A stretch of DNA of 5,279 nucleotides from Oscillospiraceae bacterium (GTDB taxonomy: Bacteria > Bacillota > Clostridia > Oscillospirales > Oscillospiraceae): positions 1 through 5,279 of the forward strand of contig JAEDKW010000079.1 in NCBI GenBank assembly GCA_016295615.1. Reading direction: 5' to 3'. The position numbers and the translations under genes are program-made. Each line of letters opens with the position of its first letter. Within the stretch, counting starts at the first letter, position 1. Shown here in pieces: positions 1 to 5,279 of this stretch. The notes beneath the pieces are model-generated. The model did not search any database and was not told the origin of the DNA. It worked only from the letters and a program-made list of their open reading frames with translations.

Positions 1-1780
1 CGCGGCCGATGCCCGTGCCGCCGCCGTTGTGCAGCGCGATATAGCTCATGCCGCGTGCGGCGTTGCCGGCGTAGCACTGGGTCGCCATCTCTGCCATGAT
101 GTTGGAGCCGTCCTTGATGTTGGAGGTCTCACGGAACGGAGCGTCGGTGCCGCCGGTGTCGTGATGGTCACGACCGAGAATGACGGGACCGATCTCGCCG
201 TTGCGGACCATTTCGTTGAACTTCAGCGCGAGGTTCATGCGACCCATGGCGTCCTGATAGAGGATGCGGCACTGGGTGCCGACGACGAGCTTGTTCTTCT
301 CCGCGTCGCGGACCCAGACATAGTTGTCGTAGTCCTGATAACGGCGGTTGTGCGCCTTGATGTATTCGGCGGCAGCCATATCGGTCTTGTGCAGATCCTC
401 GGGGTTGCGGCTCAGGCAGCACCAGCGGAACGGACCGTAGCCGAAGTCGAACAGGCAGGGTCCCAGAATGTCTTCGACGTAGGACGGGAAGATGAAGCCG
501 TCCAGGTCGTTTTCGCCGTTCTTGCAGATGCTCTTGACGCCCGTATCGTACACGGCCTTGAGGAAGCTGTTGCCGTAGTCGAAGAAATAGGTGCCTTTCT
601 CGTGGAACTTGCAGATCATCTCATAGTGGTGCTGCAGCGTCTTGTCAACGAGCTTGCGGAAGCCCTCGGGATCGCTTCCGAGCATTTCGGTGCGCTGGGC
701 GAAGGTCAGACCCTGCGGGCAGTAGCCGCCGTCATAGGGGACGTGGCAGCTCGTCTGGTCGCTCATCAGATCGACATGGACATCATGCTCATACAGGTAC
801 TCCAGCAGGTCGACGATGTTGCCGCAGTAAGCGACGGCACAGGGCTTGCCTTCCTTTTGGTGCTCAAGCGCGATCCTCGTGGCCTCTTCCAGACTGTCGG
901 TGCGGTGGCTGACCCAGCCCTGGGTGTAGCGGGTGTCGATACGGGAGTCGTCGACCTCGGCGATGATGGAGGCGGCGCCGGCGATCTCGGCAGCCTTGCC
1001 CTGCGCGCCGCTCATGCCGCCGAGACCTGCGGAAACGAACAGGCGTCCGGCAAGATCCTTGTCGTTGGGGATGCCGAGCTTGAGCCGTCCGGCGTTGAGC
1101 AGCGTATTGAACGTGCCGTGGACGATGCCCTGGGGACCGATATACATCCAGCCGCCGGCGGTCATCTGACCGTAGTTGGCGACGCCGAGCGCGGCGGCGC
1201 GGTTGAAGTTCTCCTGATCGTCGAACGTGCCGACCATCAGACCGTTGGAGATGATGACGCGCGGAGCGAGCTTGTGGGAATGGAACAGACCCAGCGGATG
1301 ACCGGACATGACAACGAGCGTCTGCTCGTCGGTCAGCTCCTCAAGATACTTCTTGATGAGACGGTACTGCATCCAGTTCTGGCAGACCTGACCGGTCTCG
1401 CCGTAGGTGACCAGCTCGTAGGGATAGAGCGCAACGTCAAAGTCAAGGTTGTTGTCGATCATGACCTGAATGGCACGACCCTCGATGCACTTGCCCTTGT
1501 ACTCGTCAATGGGGTGACCGTACAGCTTGCCCTCGGGACGGAAGCGGTAGCCGTAGATGCGGCCGTGCTCTTCCAGCTCCCGGGCAAATTCCTTCGCCAT
1601 CTGAGCGTGATGGTCGGGATGGATATAGCGCAGGGCGTTCTTAATGGCAAGCGCCTTGTCCGCCTCGGTCAAATGGGCTTCACGGCGGGGCGCGCGGCGA
1701 TAGCAGGATTCCATCTTGGGATATTCGGGCAGCTCATAGTCCAGCTTAATGGTCATGGCTTCGCTTGCGAGATCGATCAT
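1..1780 (-). CDS. hutU: Urocanate hydratase (urocanase), long form, C-terminus cut by window edge
   Basis: Catalyses the second step of histidine degradation, urocanate + H2O to 4-imidazolone-5-propionate, in the cytoplasm with tightly bound NAD+. The reading frame runs from ATG at 1780 to the left edge without a stop, giving 593 residues. The start is supported by GTGAGG (1789-1794) eight bases upstream. Family signatures seen in the translation are the glycine-rich AGLGGMSGAQ at about 251-260, SDQTS at 340-344, YGPFRW at 448-453, GRDHHD further on, and HNGGGTGIG at 584-592, where the window ends. Roughly 80 residues are probably missing, since long-form urocanases are about 670 residues against about 555 for the Pseudomonas type. 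The position matching active-site Cys410 of the Pseudomonas putida enzyme appears to be Asp445. It is divergent from the LysR gene, which suggests coupled control. Family assignment is very secure. Confidence 0.97.
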   Translation of the reverse strand, partial: MIDLASEAMTIKLDYELPEYPKMESCYRRAPRREAHLTEADKALAIKNALRYIHPDHHAQMAKEFARELEEHGRIYGYRFRPEGKLYGHPIDEYKGKCIEGRAIQVMIDNNLDFDVALYPYELVTYGETGQVCQNWMQYRLIKKYLEELTDEQTLVVMSGHPLGLFHSHKLAPRVIISNGLMVGTFDDQENFNRAAALGVANYGQMTAGGWMYIGPQGIVHGTFNTLLNAGRLKLGIPNDKDLAGRLFVSAGLGGMSGAQGKAAEIAGAASIIAEVDDSRIDTRYTQGWVSHRTDSLEEATRIALEHQKEGKPCAVAYCGNIVDLLEYLYEHDVHVDLMSDQTSCHVPYDGGYCPQGLTFAQRTEMLGSDPEGFRKLVDKTLQHHYEMICKFHEKGTYFFDYGNSFLKAVYDTGVKSICKNGENDLDGFIFPSYVEDILGPCLFDFGYGPFRWCCLSRNPEDLHKTDMAAAEYIKAHNRRYQDYDNYVWVRDAEKNKLVVGTQCRILYQDAMGRMNLALKFNEMVRNGEIGPVILGRDHHDTGGTDAPFRETSNIKDGSNIMAEMATQCYAGNAARGMSYIALHNGGGTGIGR

Positions 1781-1788
1781 AGATACAT

Positions 1789-1794
1789 CCTCAC
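1789..1794 (-). promoter_or_regulatory. Ribosome binding site of hutU
   Basis: GTGAGG on the minus strand, with eight bases between it and the ATG at 1780. It fixes this start over an out-of-frame ATG a few bases upstream, which would meet a TGA after two codons. Confidence 0.75.
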
Positions 1795-1861
1795 TTTCTT
1801 ATCATTCTTTTTGGCAAAAGCAACAGGTTTGTTGATCTTTTTTCCCTTTTTTCTTTACATC

Positions 1862-1889
1862 TTGTATTATATCCGAAAGCTGCTATAAT
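1862..1889 (+). promoter_or_regulatory. Predicted lysR promoter with extended -10
   Basis: TATAAT at 1884-1889 is preceded by TGC, forming an extended -10 element (TGnTATAAT). A weak -35 candidate TTGTAT lies at 1862-1867 with a 16-base spacer. Transcription would start near 1896, about 74 bases before the GTG start codon. Extended -10 promoters need little from the -35 box, so the poor -35 match does not argue against it. It overlaps the hutU promoter on the opposite strand. Confidence 0.55.
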
Positions 1890-1894
1890 GAAAA
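1866..1894 (-). promoter_or_regulatory. Predicted hutU promoter (sigma-70 type)
   Basis: On the minus strand a -35 box TTTTCA (1894-1889, four of six consensus bases) is followed after 17 bases by a perfect -10 box TATAAT (1871-1866). Transcription would start near 1859, leaving an A/G-rich leader of about 79 bases before the hutU ATG. The -35 box abuts the -10 box of the opposing lysR promoter and the -10 box overlaps the other's weak -35 box, so the two promoters occupy the same DNA. Sequence match only; not demonstrated. Confidence 0.6.
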
Positions 1895-1902
1895 GTACTT
1901 AT

Positions 1903-1928
1903 CTGATATATTTGCTATATGATTTCAG
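1903..1928. promoter_or_regulatory. Candidate LysR-type operator in the divergent region
   Basis: An imperfect 26-base inverted repeat begins with CTGA and ends with TCAG. Inside it is ATATA-TTTGC-TATAT (1906-1920), which contains the T-N11-A pattern of LysR-family sites (T1907, A1919) in an ATAT-N7-ATAT arrangement. Its centre is about 55 bases upstream of the predicted hutU start, a usual place for LysR activator binding, and it falls just downstream of the predicted lysR start, where binding would repress lysR. The region is AT-rich, so chance palindromes are likely; position is the better argument. Confidence 0.35.
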
Positions 1929-1955
1929 TATAGATTCGTTATCTCGTCTATGGGC

Positions 1956-1961
1956 AGGAGG
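1956..1961 (+). promoter_or_regulatory. Ribosome binding site deciding a GTG start
   Basis: A perfect AGGAGG lies eight bases before the GTG at 1970. It supports this non-ATG start for the LysR gene; no in-frame ATG occurs nearby in the N-terminal helix-turn-helix region. Confidence 0.85.
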
Positions 1962-1969
1962 AAAATTTT

Positions 1970-2863
1970 GTGAAAATCAGACAACTGGAGTATTTTTGCG
2001 CGGTCGCCGAGGAAAAAAGCATCTCTGCCGCCGCCCGAAAGCTGCATGTCGCACAGCCGCCGATCTCGCGCCAGATCGCGCTTTTGGAGGACGAGCTGGG
2101 CGCGCAGCTCTTCCGCCGCGGCAACAAGGGCATGCTGCTCACCGAGGCGGGGGAAAGTCTTTATCAGCAAAGCCGGCAGCTCATGGAAGGCATGCGACGC
2201 ATGGCGGACAATGTCCGCAGCATCGGCTCGGGCGTGTCGGGCATCGTGCGCATCGGCATCATTTATTCCACGGTCCCCTACGCCATGCGCTATATCAAAA
2301 GCTTCCACAAAAAGTATCCGCAGGTCGAGCTTTACATCCGGCTCGGCTCTCCGCAGGACCTGATCGCCGAGCTCAACTGCGGCAGTCTCAACGCGCTGTT
2401 TCTGCGCTCCTCCTCCGCCGAGCCGAGCGGTCTTTACGAGCGCGTCCTCGGCGAGGACAGTCTTGCGCTGATCATGACGCGCGAGACCGACCCCGCGCCC
2501 GGACTTGCCGACGTGCCCATCGAGCTGCTGCACGACGTGCCGATGTGCCTGCTGCGAAGCGACGATCTGTGGAGCTACGACGAGTACCTGCTGCGCGAGT
2601 GCCAGCGCAACGGCTTTGAGCCCCGCATCGTCTGCCACTGCTATGATACCCCCATGGCAATGCAGCTGGTGCAGTCCGGCTTTGGGGTGAGCTTTCTGCC
2701 GCGCTCGATCGTGGAAACGCACCCGAACTCCGGCATCTACGCCAAAAGCGTGCGCGGCGTGATCGCAAAATCCTACTCCGTTCTCGCCTGGAACGACGAC
2801 GTCTACCGCGCAAGAAGCGTCCGGCTTTTTACCGAGGAGAAGCTCCCGGACGCCCAAACTTAA
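1970..2863 (+). CDS. LysR-family transcriptional regulator, probable regulator of histidine degradation
   Basis: A 297-residue protein, the usual size for LysR-type regulators. The N-terminal winged helix-turn-helix spans about residues 1-60, with the typical start KIRQLEYF, the helix-turn-helix around SISAAARKLHVAQPPISRQI (17-36), and LEDELGAQLFRR after it. A linker helix follows, then the effector-binding domain from about residue 90 to the end, including the usual SGFGVSFLP segment late in the protein. Translation starts at GTG behind a perfect AGGAGG. It is divergent from hutU and upstream of ftcD, so control of both arms is a reasonable inference, with urocanate or another pathway intermediate as a plausible effector. 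Characterised hut regulators are mostly HutC (GntR) or HutP, so no established symbol is given. Family is certain; target is inferred. Confidence 0.93.
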   Translation: MKIRQLEYFCAVAEEKSISAAARKLHVAQPPISRQIALLEDELGAQLFRRGNKGMLLTEAGESLYQQSRQLMEGMRRMADNVRSIGSGVSGIVRIGIIYSTVPYAMRYIKSFHKKYPQVELYIRLGSPQDLIAELNCGSLNALFLRSSSAEPSGLYERVLGEDSLALIMTRETDPAPGLADVPIELLHDVPMCLLRSDDLWSYDEYLLRECQRNGFEPRIVCHCYDTPMAMQLVQSGFGVSFLPRSIVETHPNSGIYAKSVRGVIAKSYSVLAWNDDVYRARSVRLFTEEKLPDAQT

Positions 2864-2891
2864 AAAAGAAAAGCGCAGGTTTGAAAACGGG

Positions 2892-2906
2892 AAACGAAAA
2901 TCGTTT
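2892..2906. repeat. Perfect inverted repeat overlapping the ftcD -35 box
   Basis: AAACGA-AAA-TCGTTT is a perfect 6-base inverted repeat with a 3-base centre. The right arm shares TTT (2904-2906) with the predicted -35 box of the ftcD promoter. Placement at about -47 to -33 fits a regulator site touching RNA polymerase. It could instead be the tip of an RNA hairpin at the 3' end of the lysR transcript; no U-tract follows, so a standard terminator is unlikely. Confidence 0.4.
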
Positions 2907-2932
2907 ACGAACCATCCTCCGTGCGCTATAAT
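2904..2932 (+). promoter_or_regulatory. Predicted ftcD promoter (sigma-70 type)
   Basis: TTTACG at 2904-2909 (four of six bases of TTGACA) and a perfect TATAAT at 2927-2932 are separated by the optimal 17 bases. Transcription would begin near 2939, leaving about 78 bases of leader before ftcD. This suggests that ftcD and its downstream genes have their own promoter and do not depend on read-through from lysR. Confidence 0.65.
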
Positions 2933-2950
2933 ATCCGTGCTTACCTGCAA

Positions 2951-2976
2951 TTGATCCGTTGTTGATTTTGCTTGAT
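2951..2976 (+). repeat. Three phased TTGAT repeats in the ftcD leader
   Basis: TTGAT occurs at 2951, 2962 and 2972, spaced 11 and 10 bases apart, close to one helical turn. The repeats lie downstream of the predicted ftcD transcription start and upstream of the ribosome binding site. They could be a protein-binding array on one face of the DNA, or chance in a short T-rich leader. Confidence 0.35.
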
Positions 2977-3001
2977 CATCAGCCAACTTAAAAAAATAAA
3001 C

Positions 3002-3007
3002 GGGAGG
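3002..3007 (+). promoter_or_regulatory. Ribosome binding site of ftcD
   Basis: GGGAGG lies nine bases before the ATG at 3017. It decides against the longer in-frame extension that begins with TTG at 2972, because that extension contains this site and adds residues unlike the family N-terminus. Confidence 0.85.
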
Positions 3008-3016
3008 AACCACATC

Positions 3017-3931
3017 ATGGCAAAGCTTATCGAATGCATCCCCAATTTCAGCTGCAGCAAGGAAAAGGACGAAAAGGCCTATCAGGCTCTCGTGGACGTT
3101 GCCAACAGCGTCCCCGGCTGCACCCTGTTCGACGCGCAGAGCGACGGCAACCACAACCGCTGCGTCTTTACCCTCATCGGCTCTCCCGACGCCATCGAGG
3201 AGGTCGCTTTCCAGCTGACCAGGAAGGCCGCCGAGGTGATCGACATGAACAAACACCACGGCGAGCACAAGCGTATGGGTGCAACCGACGTCATTCCCTT
3301 CGTTCCCCAGATGGACGTGACCGTTGAGGAGGCTGTCGAAATGTCCAAGCGCGTTGCCAAGCGCATTTGGGATGAGCTTCAGATCCCCTCCTTCCTGTAT
3401 GAGGATTCCGCCACCCGCCCCGAGCGCCGCAATCTCGCCACCTGCCGCAAGGGCGAGTTCGAAGGCATGCCTGAAAAGCTGCTGCAGGAGGAATGGGCGC
3501 CCGACTTCGGCGAGCGCAAAATCCACCCGACCGCCGGCATCACCGCCATCGGCGCGCGCATGCCGCTCGTCGCGTTCAACTGCAACCTCGAAACCTCCGA
3601 TGTGGAGATCGCCAAGAAGATCGCCAAGGTCATCCGCGGCTCCTCCGGCGGCTTCCGCAGCTGCAAGGCCATGGGCTTCATGCTGGAGGACCGCGGCATC
3701 GCGCAGGTCTCCATGAATATGGTCAACTACGAGGACACCCCGCTCTACGTCACCTATGAAATGGTCAAGGCGCTTGCCGAGCGCTACGGCACCCGCGTCA
3801 TCGAGTGCGAGATCGTCGGTCTGACTCCCGCCAAGGCCCTGATCGACTGCGCCGAGTTCTACCTCAAGGCGAAGGACTTTGACTGCAAGAAGCAGGTCAT
3901 GGAGTACCACCTCATTGACATGAACCACTAA
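3017..3931 (+). CDS. ftcD: Glutamate formimidoyltransferase (stand-alone)
   Basis: Transfers the formimino group of N-formimino-L-glutamate to tetrahydrofolate, giving glutamate and 5-formimidoyl-THF (EC 2.1.2.5), in the cytoplasm. The 304-residue product matches the transferase half of mammalian FTCD in length and sequence. It begins with AKLIECIPNFS, the family N-terminus, and carries IDMNKHHGEHKRMGATD at 75-91, whose His84 aligns with the catalytic His82 of the pig enzyme. Near the C-terminus are the family segments IAQVSMNMVNYE and VGLTPAKALIDCAEFYL. The cyclodeaminase domain is absent here and is encoded by the next gene, 22 bases downstream, so the two are almost certainly co-transcribed. 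In some clostridia a similar pair serves purine fermentation through formiminoglycine, but the adjacent hutU and hutD favour histidine as the source. Confidence 0.95.
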   Translation: MAKLIECIPNFSCSKEKDEKAYQALVDVANSVPGCTLFDAQSDGNHNRCVFTLIGSPDAIEEVAFQLTRKAAEVIDMNKHHGEHKRMGATDVIPFVPQMDVTVEEAVEMSKRVAKRIWDELQIPSFLYEDSATRPERRNLATCRKGEFEGMPEKLLQEEWAPDFGERKIHPTAGITAIGARMPLVAFNCNLETSDVEIAKKIAKVIRGSSGGFRSCKAMGFMLEDRGIAQVSMNMVNYEDTPLYVTYEMVKALAERYGTRVIECEIVGLTPAKALIDCAEFYLKAKDFDCKKQVMEYHLIDMNH

Positions 3932-3953
3932 TTCCGAAAAGGAGATATCTACC

Positions 3954-4586
3954 ATGAAATTAGCTGATCTGACCGTCACCGGCTTTGCTGATATCGTCGC
4001 TTCCGACGCTCCCGCCCCCGGCGGCGGCTCCTGCGCCGCGCTCTACGGCTCCATCGGCGCCGCGCTGACCGCTATGGTCGGCGGTCTCACGCAGGGTCGC
4101 AAGAAGTACGCCGAATTCGCAGAGCACGCTGCCGAAGTTGAGAAAAAGGGCAACGAGCTCAAGCGCCGCCTGCTCGACGTGATGGACCGCGACACCGACG
4201 CGTTCAACGTTGTTTCCGCCGCCTTCGGCATGCCCAAGGACACGGATGAGCAGAAGGCCGCCCGCTCCGCCGCCATTCAGGAGGGTCTCAAGGGCTGCAC
4301 CAAGACCCCGATGGAGATGATGGAGCTGATCGACGAAACGCTCACCCTTGCCGCTTCTCTCCTCGGCCGCTTCAACGAAACCTCTGCCAGCGACCTCGGC
4401 GTCGGCTTCCTGTCGCTCAAGGCCGGTATCCAGGGCGCATGGCTCAACGTTCTCATCAACGTCGGCTCCCTGAAGGATCAGGCGTTTGCCGCGGAGTACC
4501 GCGCGCGCGGCGAAGCGCTGCTTGCCCATGCGCTGCCCCTCGCCGACGAGTGCTACAACGAGATCGTCAAGCTGATCGACGGCTGA
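3954..4586 (+). CDS. fchA: Formimidoyltetrahydrofolate cyclodeaminase
   Basis: Converts 5-formimidoyl-THF to 5,10-methenyl-THF and ammonia (EC 4.3.1.4), completing transfer of the histidine-derived carbon into the folate pool. The 210-residue protein has the size of a stand-alone cyclodeaminase domain. Visible family features are APAPGGGSCAAL near 19-30, the DTDAF segment around 80-84 followed by GMPK, and NETSASDLGVG from residue 141 leading to GAWLNVLINVGSL. The ATG has AAAAGGAG (3937-3944) nine bases upstream. It follows ftcD by 22 bases; keeping the pair adjacent suits the labile intermediate, which the fused mammalian protein channels. A hairpin follows the gene before hutD. The family is secure; the symbol fchA is used for clostridial versions. 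Confidence 0.93.
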   Translation: MKLADLTVTGFADIVASDAPAPGGGSCAALYGSIGAALTAMVGGLTQGRKKYAEFAEHAAEVEKKGNELKRRLLDVMDRDTDAFNVVSAAFGMPKDTDEQKAARSAAIQEGLKGCTKTPMEMMELIDETLTLAASLLGRFNETSASDLGVGFLSLKAGIQGAWLNVLINVGSLKDQAFAAEYRARGEALLAHALPLADECYNEIVKLIDG

Positions 4587-4614
4587 TTTTCCCTCTTTGA
4601 TATTGCAAAATGCG

Positions 4615-4646
4615 AATGGCTTCGGTAAAATTCTACCGAAGCCATT
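4615..4646 (+). terminator. Strong hairpin after fchA: terminator or attenuator
   Basis: A perfect 13-base-pair stem, AATGGCTTCGGTA (4615-4627) with TACCGAAGCCATT (4634-4646), closes a 6-base loop. It is followed by TGTTTG, only a weak U-tract, and six bases later by the hutD ribosome binding site. It could act as an intrinsic terminator, a leaky one setting lower hutD expression, or a 3'-end stabiliser of the ftcD-fchA message. I found no convincing promoter between it and hutD, so partial read-through is my preferred reading. Confidence 0.7.
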
Positions 4647-4667
4647 TGTTTGAAGGAAGGTCTATCC

Positions 4668-5255
4668 ATGAATATGACACTTTTGCGCCCCGAAGACTAC
4701 GTCACGACCGAGTGGTCCGGCGGCACAACGACGCAGCTTGCCATTGCGCCCGGGGACGCGGTCTATGCGGACCGGGGGTTTCTCTGGCGTCTGAGCTCGG
4801 CGACGGTCGATCTGGAGGAATCCGATTTCACGCCGCTGCCCGACTATCACCGCTGGATCTCCACGCTGCGCGGCGATATGCTCCTTTCCCACAACGGCGG
4901 CGCGCAGCTGACGCTCCGACCTTACGACGTGCATGAATTTGACGGCGGCGACGATACCCATTCGTGGGGCAAGTGCAGGGACTTCAACCTCATGCTTCGC
5001 AAGGGCAAAGCGGACGGCAGCCTCCGCGCCATCCGGCTCAGCGGCGGGGCATTTTCCTTCCGCACGAATGCGCGCGGCATGACGCTTCTCTACTGCGCCG
5101 AGGGCAGCGCCGCCGTCCGCTGCGGCGGAAAGCTGCTTGCTGCCGCCGCCGGAGAATCCGTTCTGATCGAGGACGCCGCGGGCGCGACCGTGACGGTCGA
5201 AGCCGCCGTCCCCGCCGTTTTCATGGCGGCACAGGCATGGGAGCTTTGCGTATGA
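4668..5255 (+). CDS. hutD: HutD/Ves family cupin-like protein
   Basis: A 195-residue soluble protein of the HutD/Ves family, a double cupin-like fold repeatedly encoded in histidine-utilisation clusters. Its role is not settled; a regulatory or metabolite-sensing part in histidine degradation has been proposed for the family. Recognisable signatures are WSGGTTTQLAI (16-26, matching the family W-x-x-G-x-T-x-x-I pattern), FLWRLSSA (38-45) and DFNLMLRKG (105-113, the D-F-N-L-M-x-R motif). The rest alternates beta-strand-like stretches with Gly turns and has an Ala/Val-rich C-terminal third. ATG 4668 is chosen because AAGGAAGG (4653-4660) lies seven bases upstream; the upstream in-frame TTG at 4650 has no such site. 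It follows fchA by 81 bases across a hairpin and overlaps the next gene by four bases. Confidence 0.88.
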   Translation: MNMTLLRPEDYVTTEWSGGTTTQLAIAPGDAVYADRGFLWRLSSATVDLEESDFTPLPDYHRWISTLRGDMLLSHNGGAQLTLRPYDVHEFDGGDDTHSWGKCRDFNLMLRKGKADGSLRAIRLSGGAFSFRTNARGMTLLYCAEGSAAVRCGGKLLAAAAGESVLIEDAAGATVTVEAAVPAVFMAAQAWELCV

Positions 5256-5279
5256 CCGCAGAAGAAGCCATTGCGCGCC
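5252..5279 (+). CDS. Start of an unidentified gene, cut by window edge
   Basis: ATG at 5252 overlaps the hutD stop in an ATGA (5252-5255), the usual mark of translational coupling, and GGGAG (5239-5243) lies eight bases upstream within hutD. Only nine codons remain, reading MTAEEAIAR, with no stop. Position suggests another hut or folate-pathway gene, such as hutI, hutH or a folate enzyme, but nine residues cannot identify it and none is claimed. Confidence 0.6.

Noticed and set aside
1821..1834. CAACA-GGTT-TGTTG inverted repeat in the hutU leader
   Set aside because: A 5-base stem is too short to call in AT-rich leader DNA. It shares CAGGTTTG with 2876-2883, but an 8-base match between two intergenic regions of this size is expected by chance.
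29..1888. A 619-codon open frame on the plus strand
   Set aside because: It lies opposite hutU, whose minus-strand translation carries clear urocanase motifs. The plus-strand product is the Val/Ala/Asp/Gly-rich shadow typical of a GC-rich antisense frame, with no recognisable domain.
1888..2619. A 243-codon plus-strand frame covering the start of the LysR gene
   Set aside because: It is an out-of-frame reading of the lysR region, rich in Arg/Ala/His, without a ribosome binding site. The LysR frame has a perfect AGGAGG and full family similarity.
2972..3016. A 15-codon N-terminal extension of FtcD starting at TTG
   Set aside because: The ribosome binding site GGGAGG lies inside it and the family N-terminus begins at the ATG at 3017.
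1925..3979. A 684-codon open frame on the minus strand
   Set aside because: It runs opposite lysR, the intergenic gap and ftcD, all well supported on the plus strand. Its length reflects codon bias; its composition is shadow-like and the true genes explain the region.
4597..4631. TTGATA followed by TAAAAT, a possible hutD promoter
   Set aside because: The spacing is 23 bases, outside the working range, and the -10 candidate lies inside the hairpin.
1..5279. Mobile elements, CRISPR arrays, tRNA or rRNA genes, or a novel system
   Set aside because: No transposase, integrase, terminal repeats, repeat-spacer pattern or RNA-gene sequence was recognised. All substantial coding space is explained by histidine-degradation genes and a regulator.

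Overview
This window is a histidine-degradation (hut) locus from a GC-rich anaerobic Firmicute. A gut-type clostridium of the Oscillospirales kind is my best guess. Reasons for that guess are GC-rich coding sequence with AT-rich intergenic gaps, strong AGGAGG-type ribosome binding sites, a long-form urocanate hydratase, and separate genes for the two formiminoglutamate-handling activities (one fused protein in mammals). The taxonomic call is inference from style and gene content only.

Layout: positions 1-1780 hold, on the minus strand, most of urocanate hydratase (hutU), whose C-terminus runs off the left edge. A 189-base AT-rich divergent region (1781-1969) carries two back-to-back promoters and candidate operator sequences. 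On the plus strand follow a LysR-family regulator (1970-2863), a 153-base gap with a good sigma-70-type promoter, glutamate formimidoyltransferase (3017-3931), formimidoyl-THF cyclodeaminase (3954-4586), a hairpin, a HutD/Ves-family protein (4668-5255), and the first nine codons of another gene that overlaps hutD by four bases.

How they fit together: HutU turns urocanate into imidazolonepropionate. HutI (not in the window) would turn that into formiminoglutamate. FtcD moves the formimino group to tetrahydrofolate, releasing glutamate, and the cyclodeaminase releases ammonia and leaves 5,10-methenyl-THF for one-carbon metabolism. The LysR protein, placed divergently between the hydratase and the folate-branch genes, is the obvious candidate pathway regulator. 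HutD is a family repeatedly found with hut genes but without a settled catalytic role. HutH (histidase) and HutI are not visible here and probably lie outside.

I see no mobile element, CRISPR array, tRNA, rRNA or recognisable novel defence or biosynthetic system. The points worth a second look are regulatory (promoter architecture, inverted repeats, phased TTGAT repeats, the hairpin before hutD), one active-site substitution in HutU, and the unidentified gene starting at 5252.
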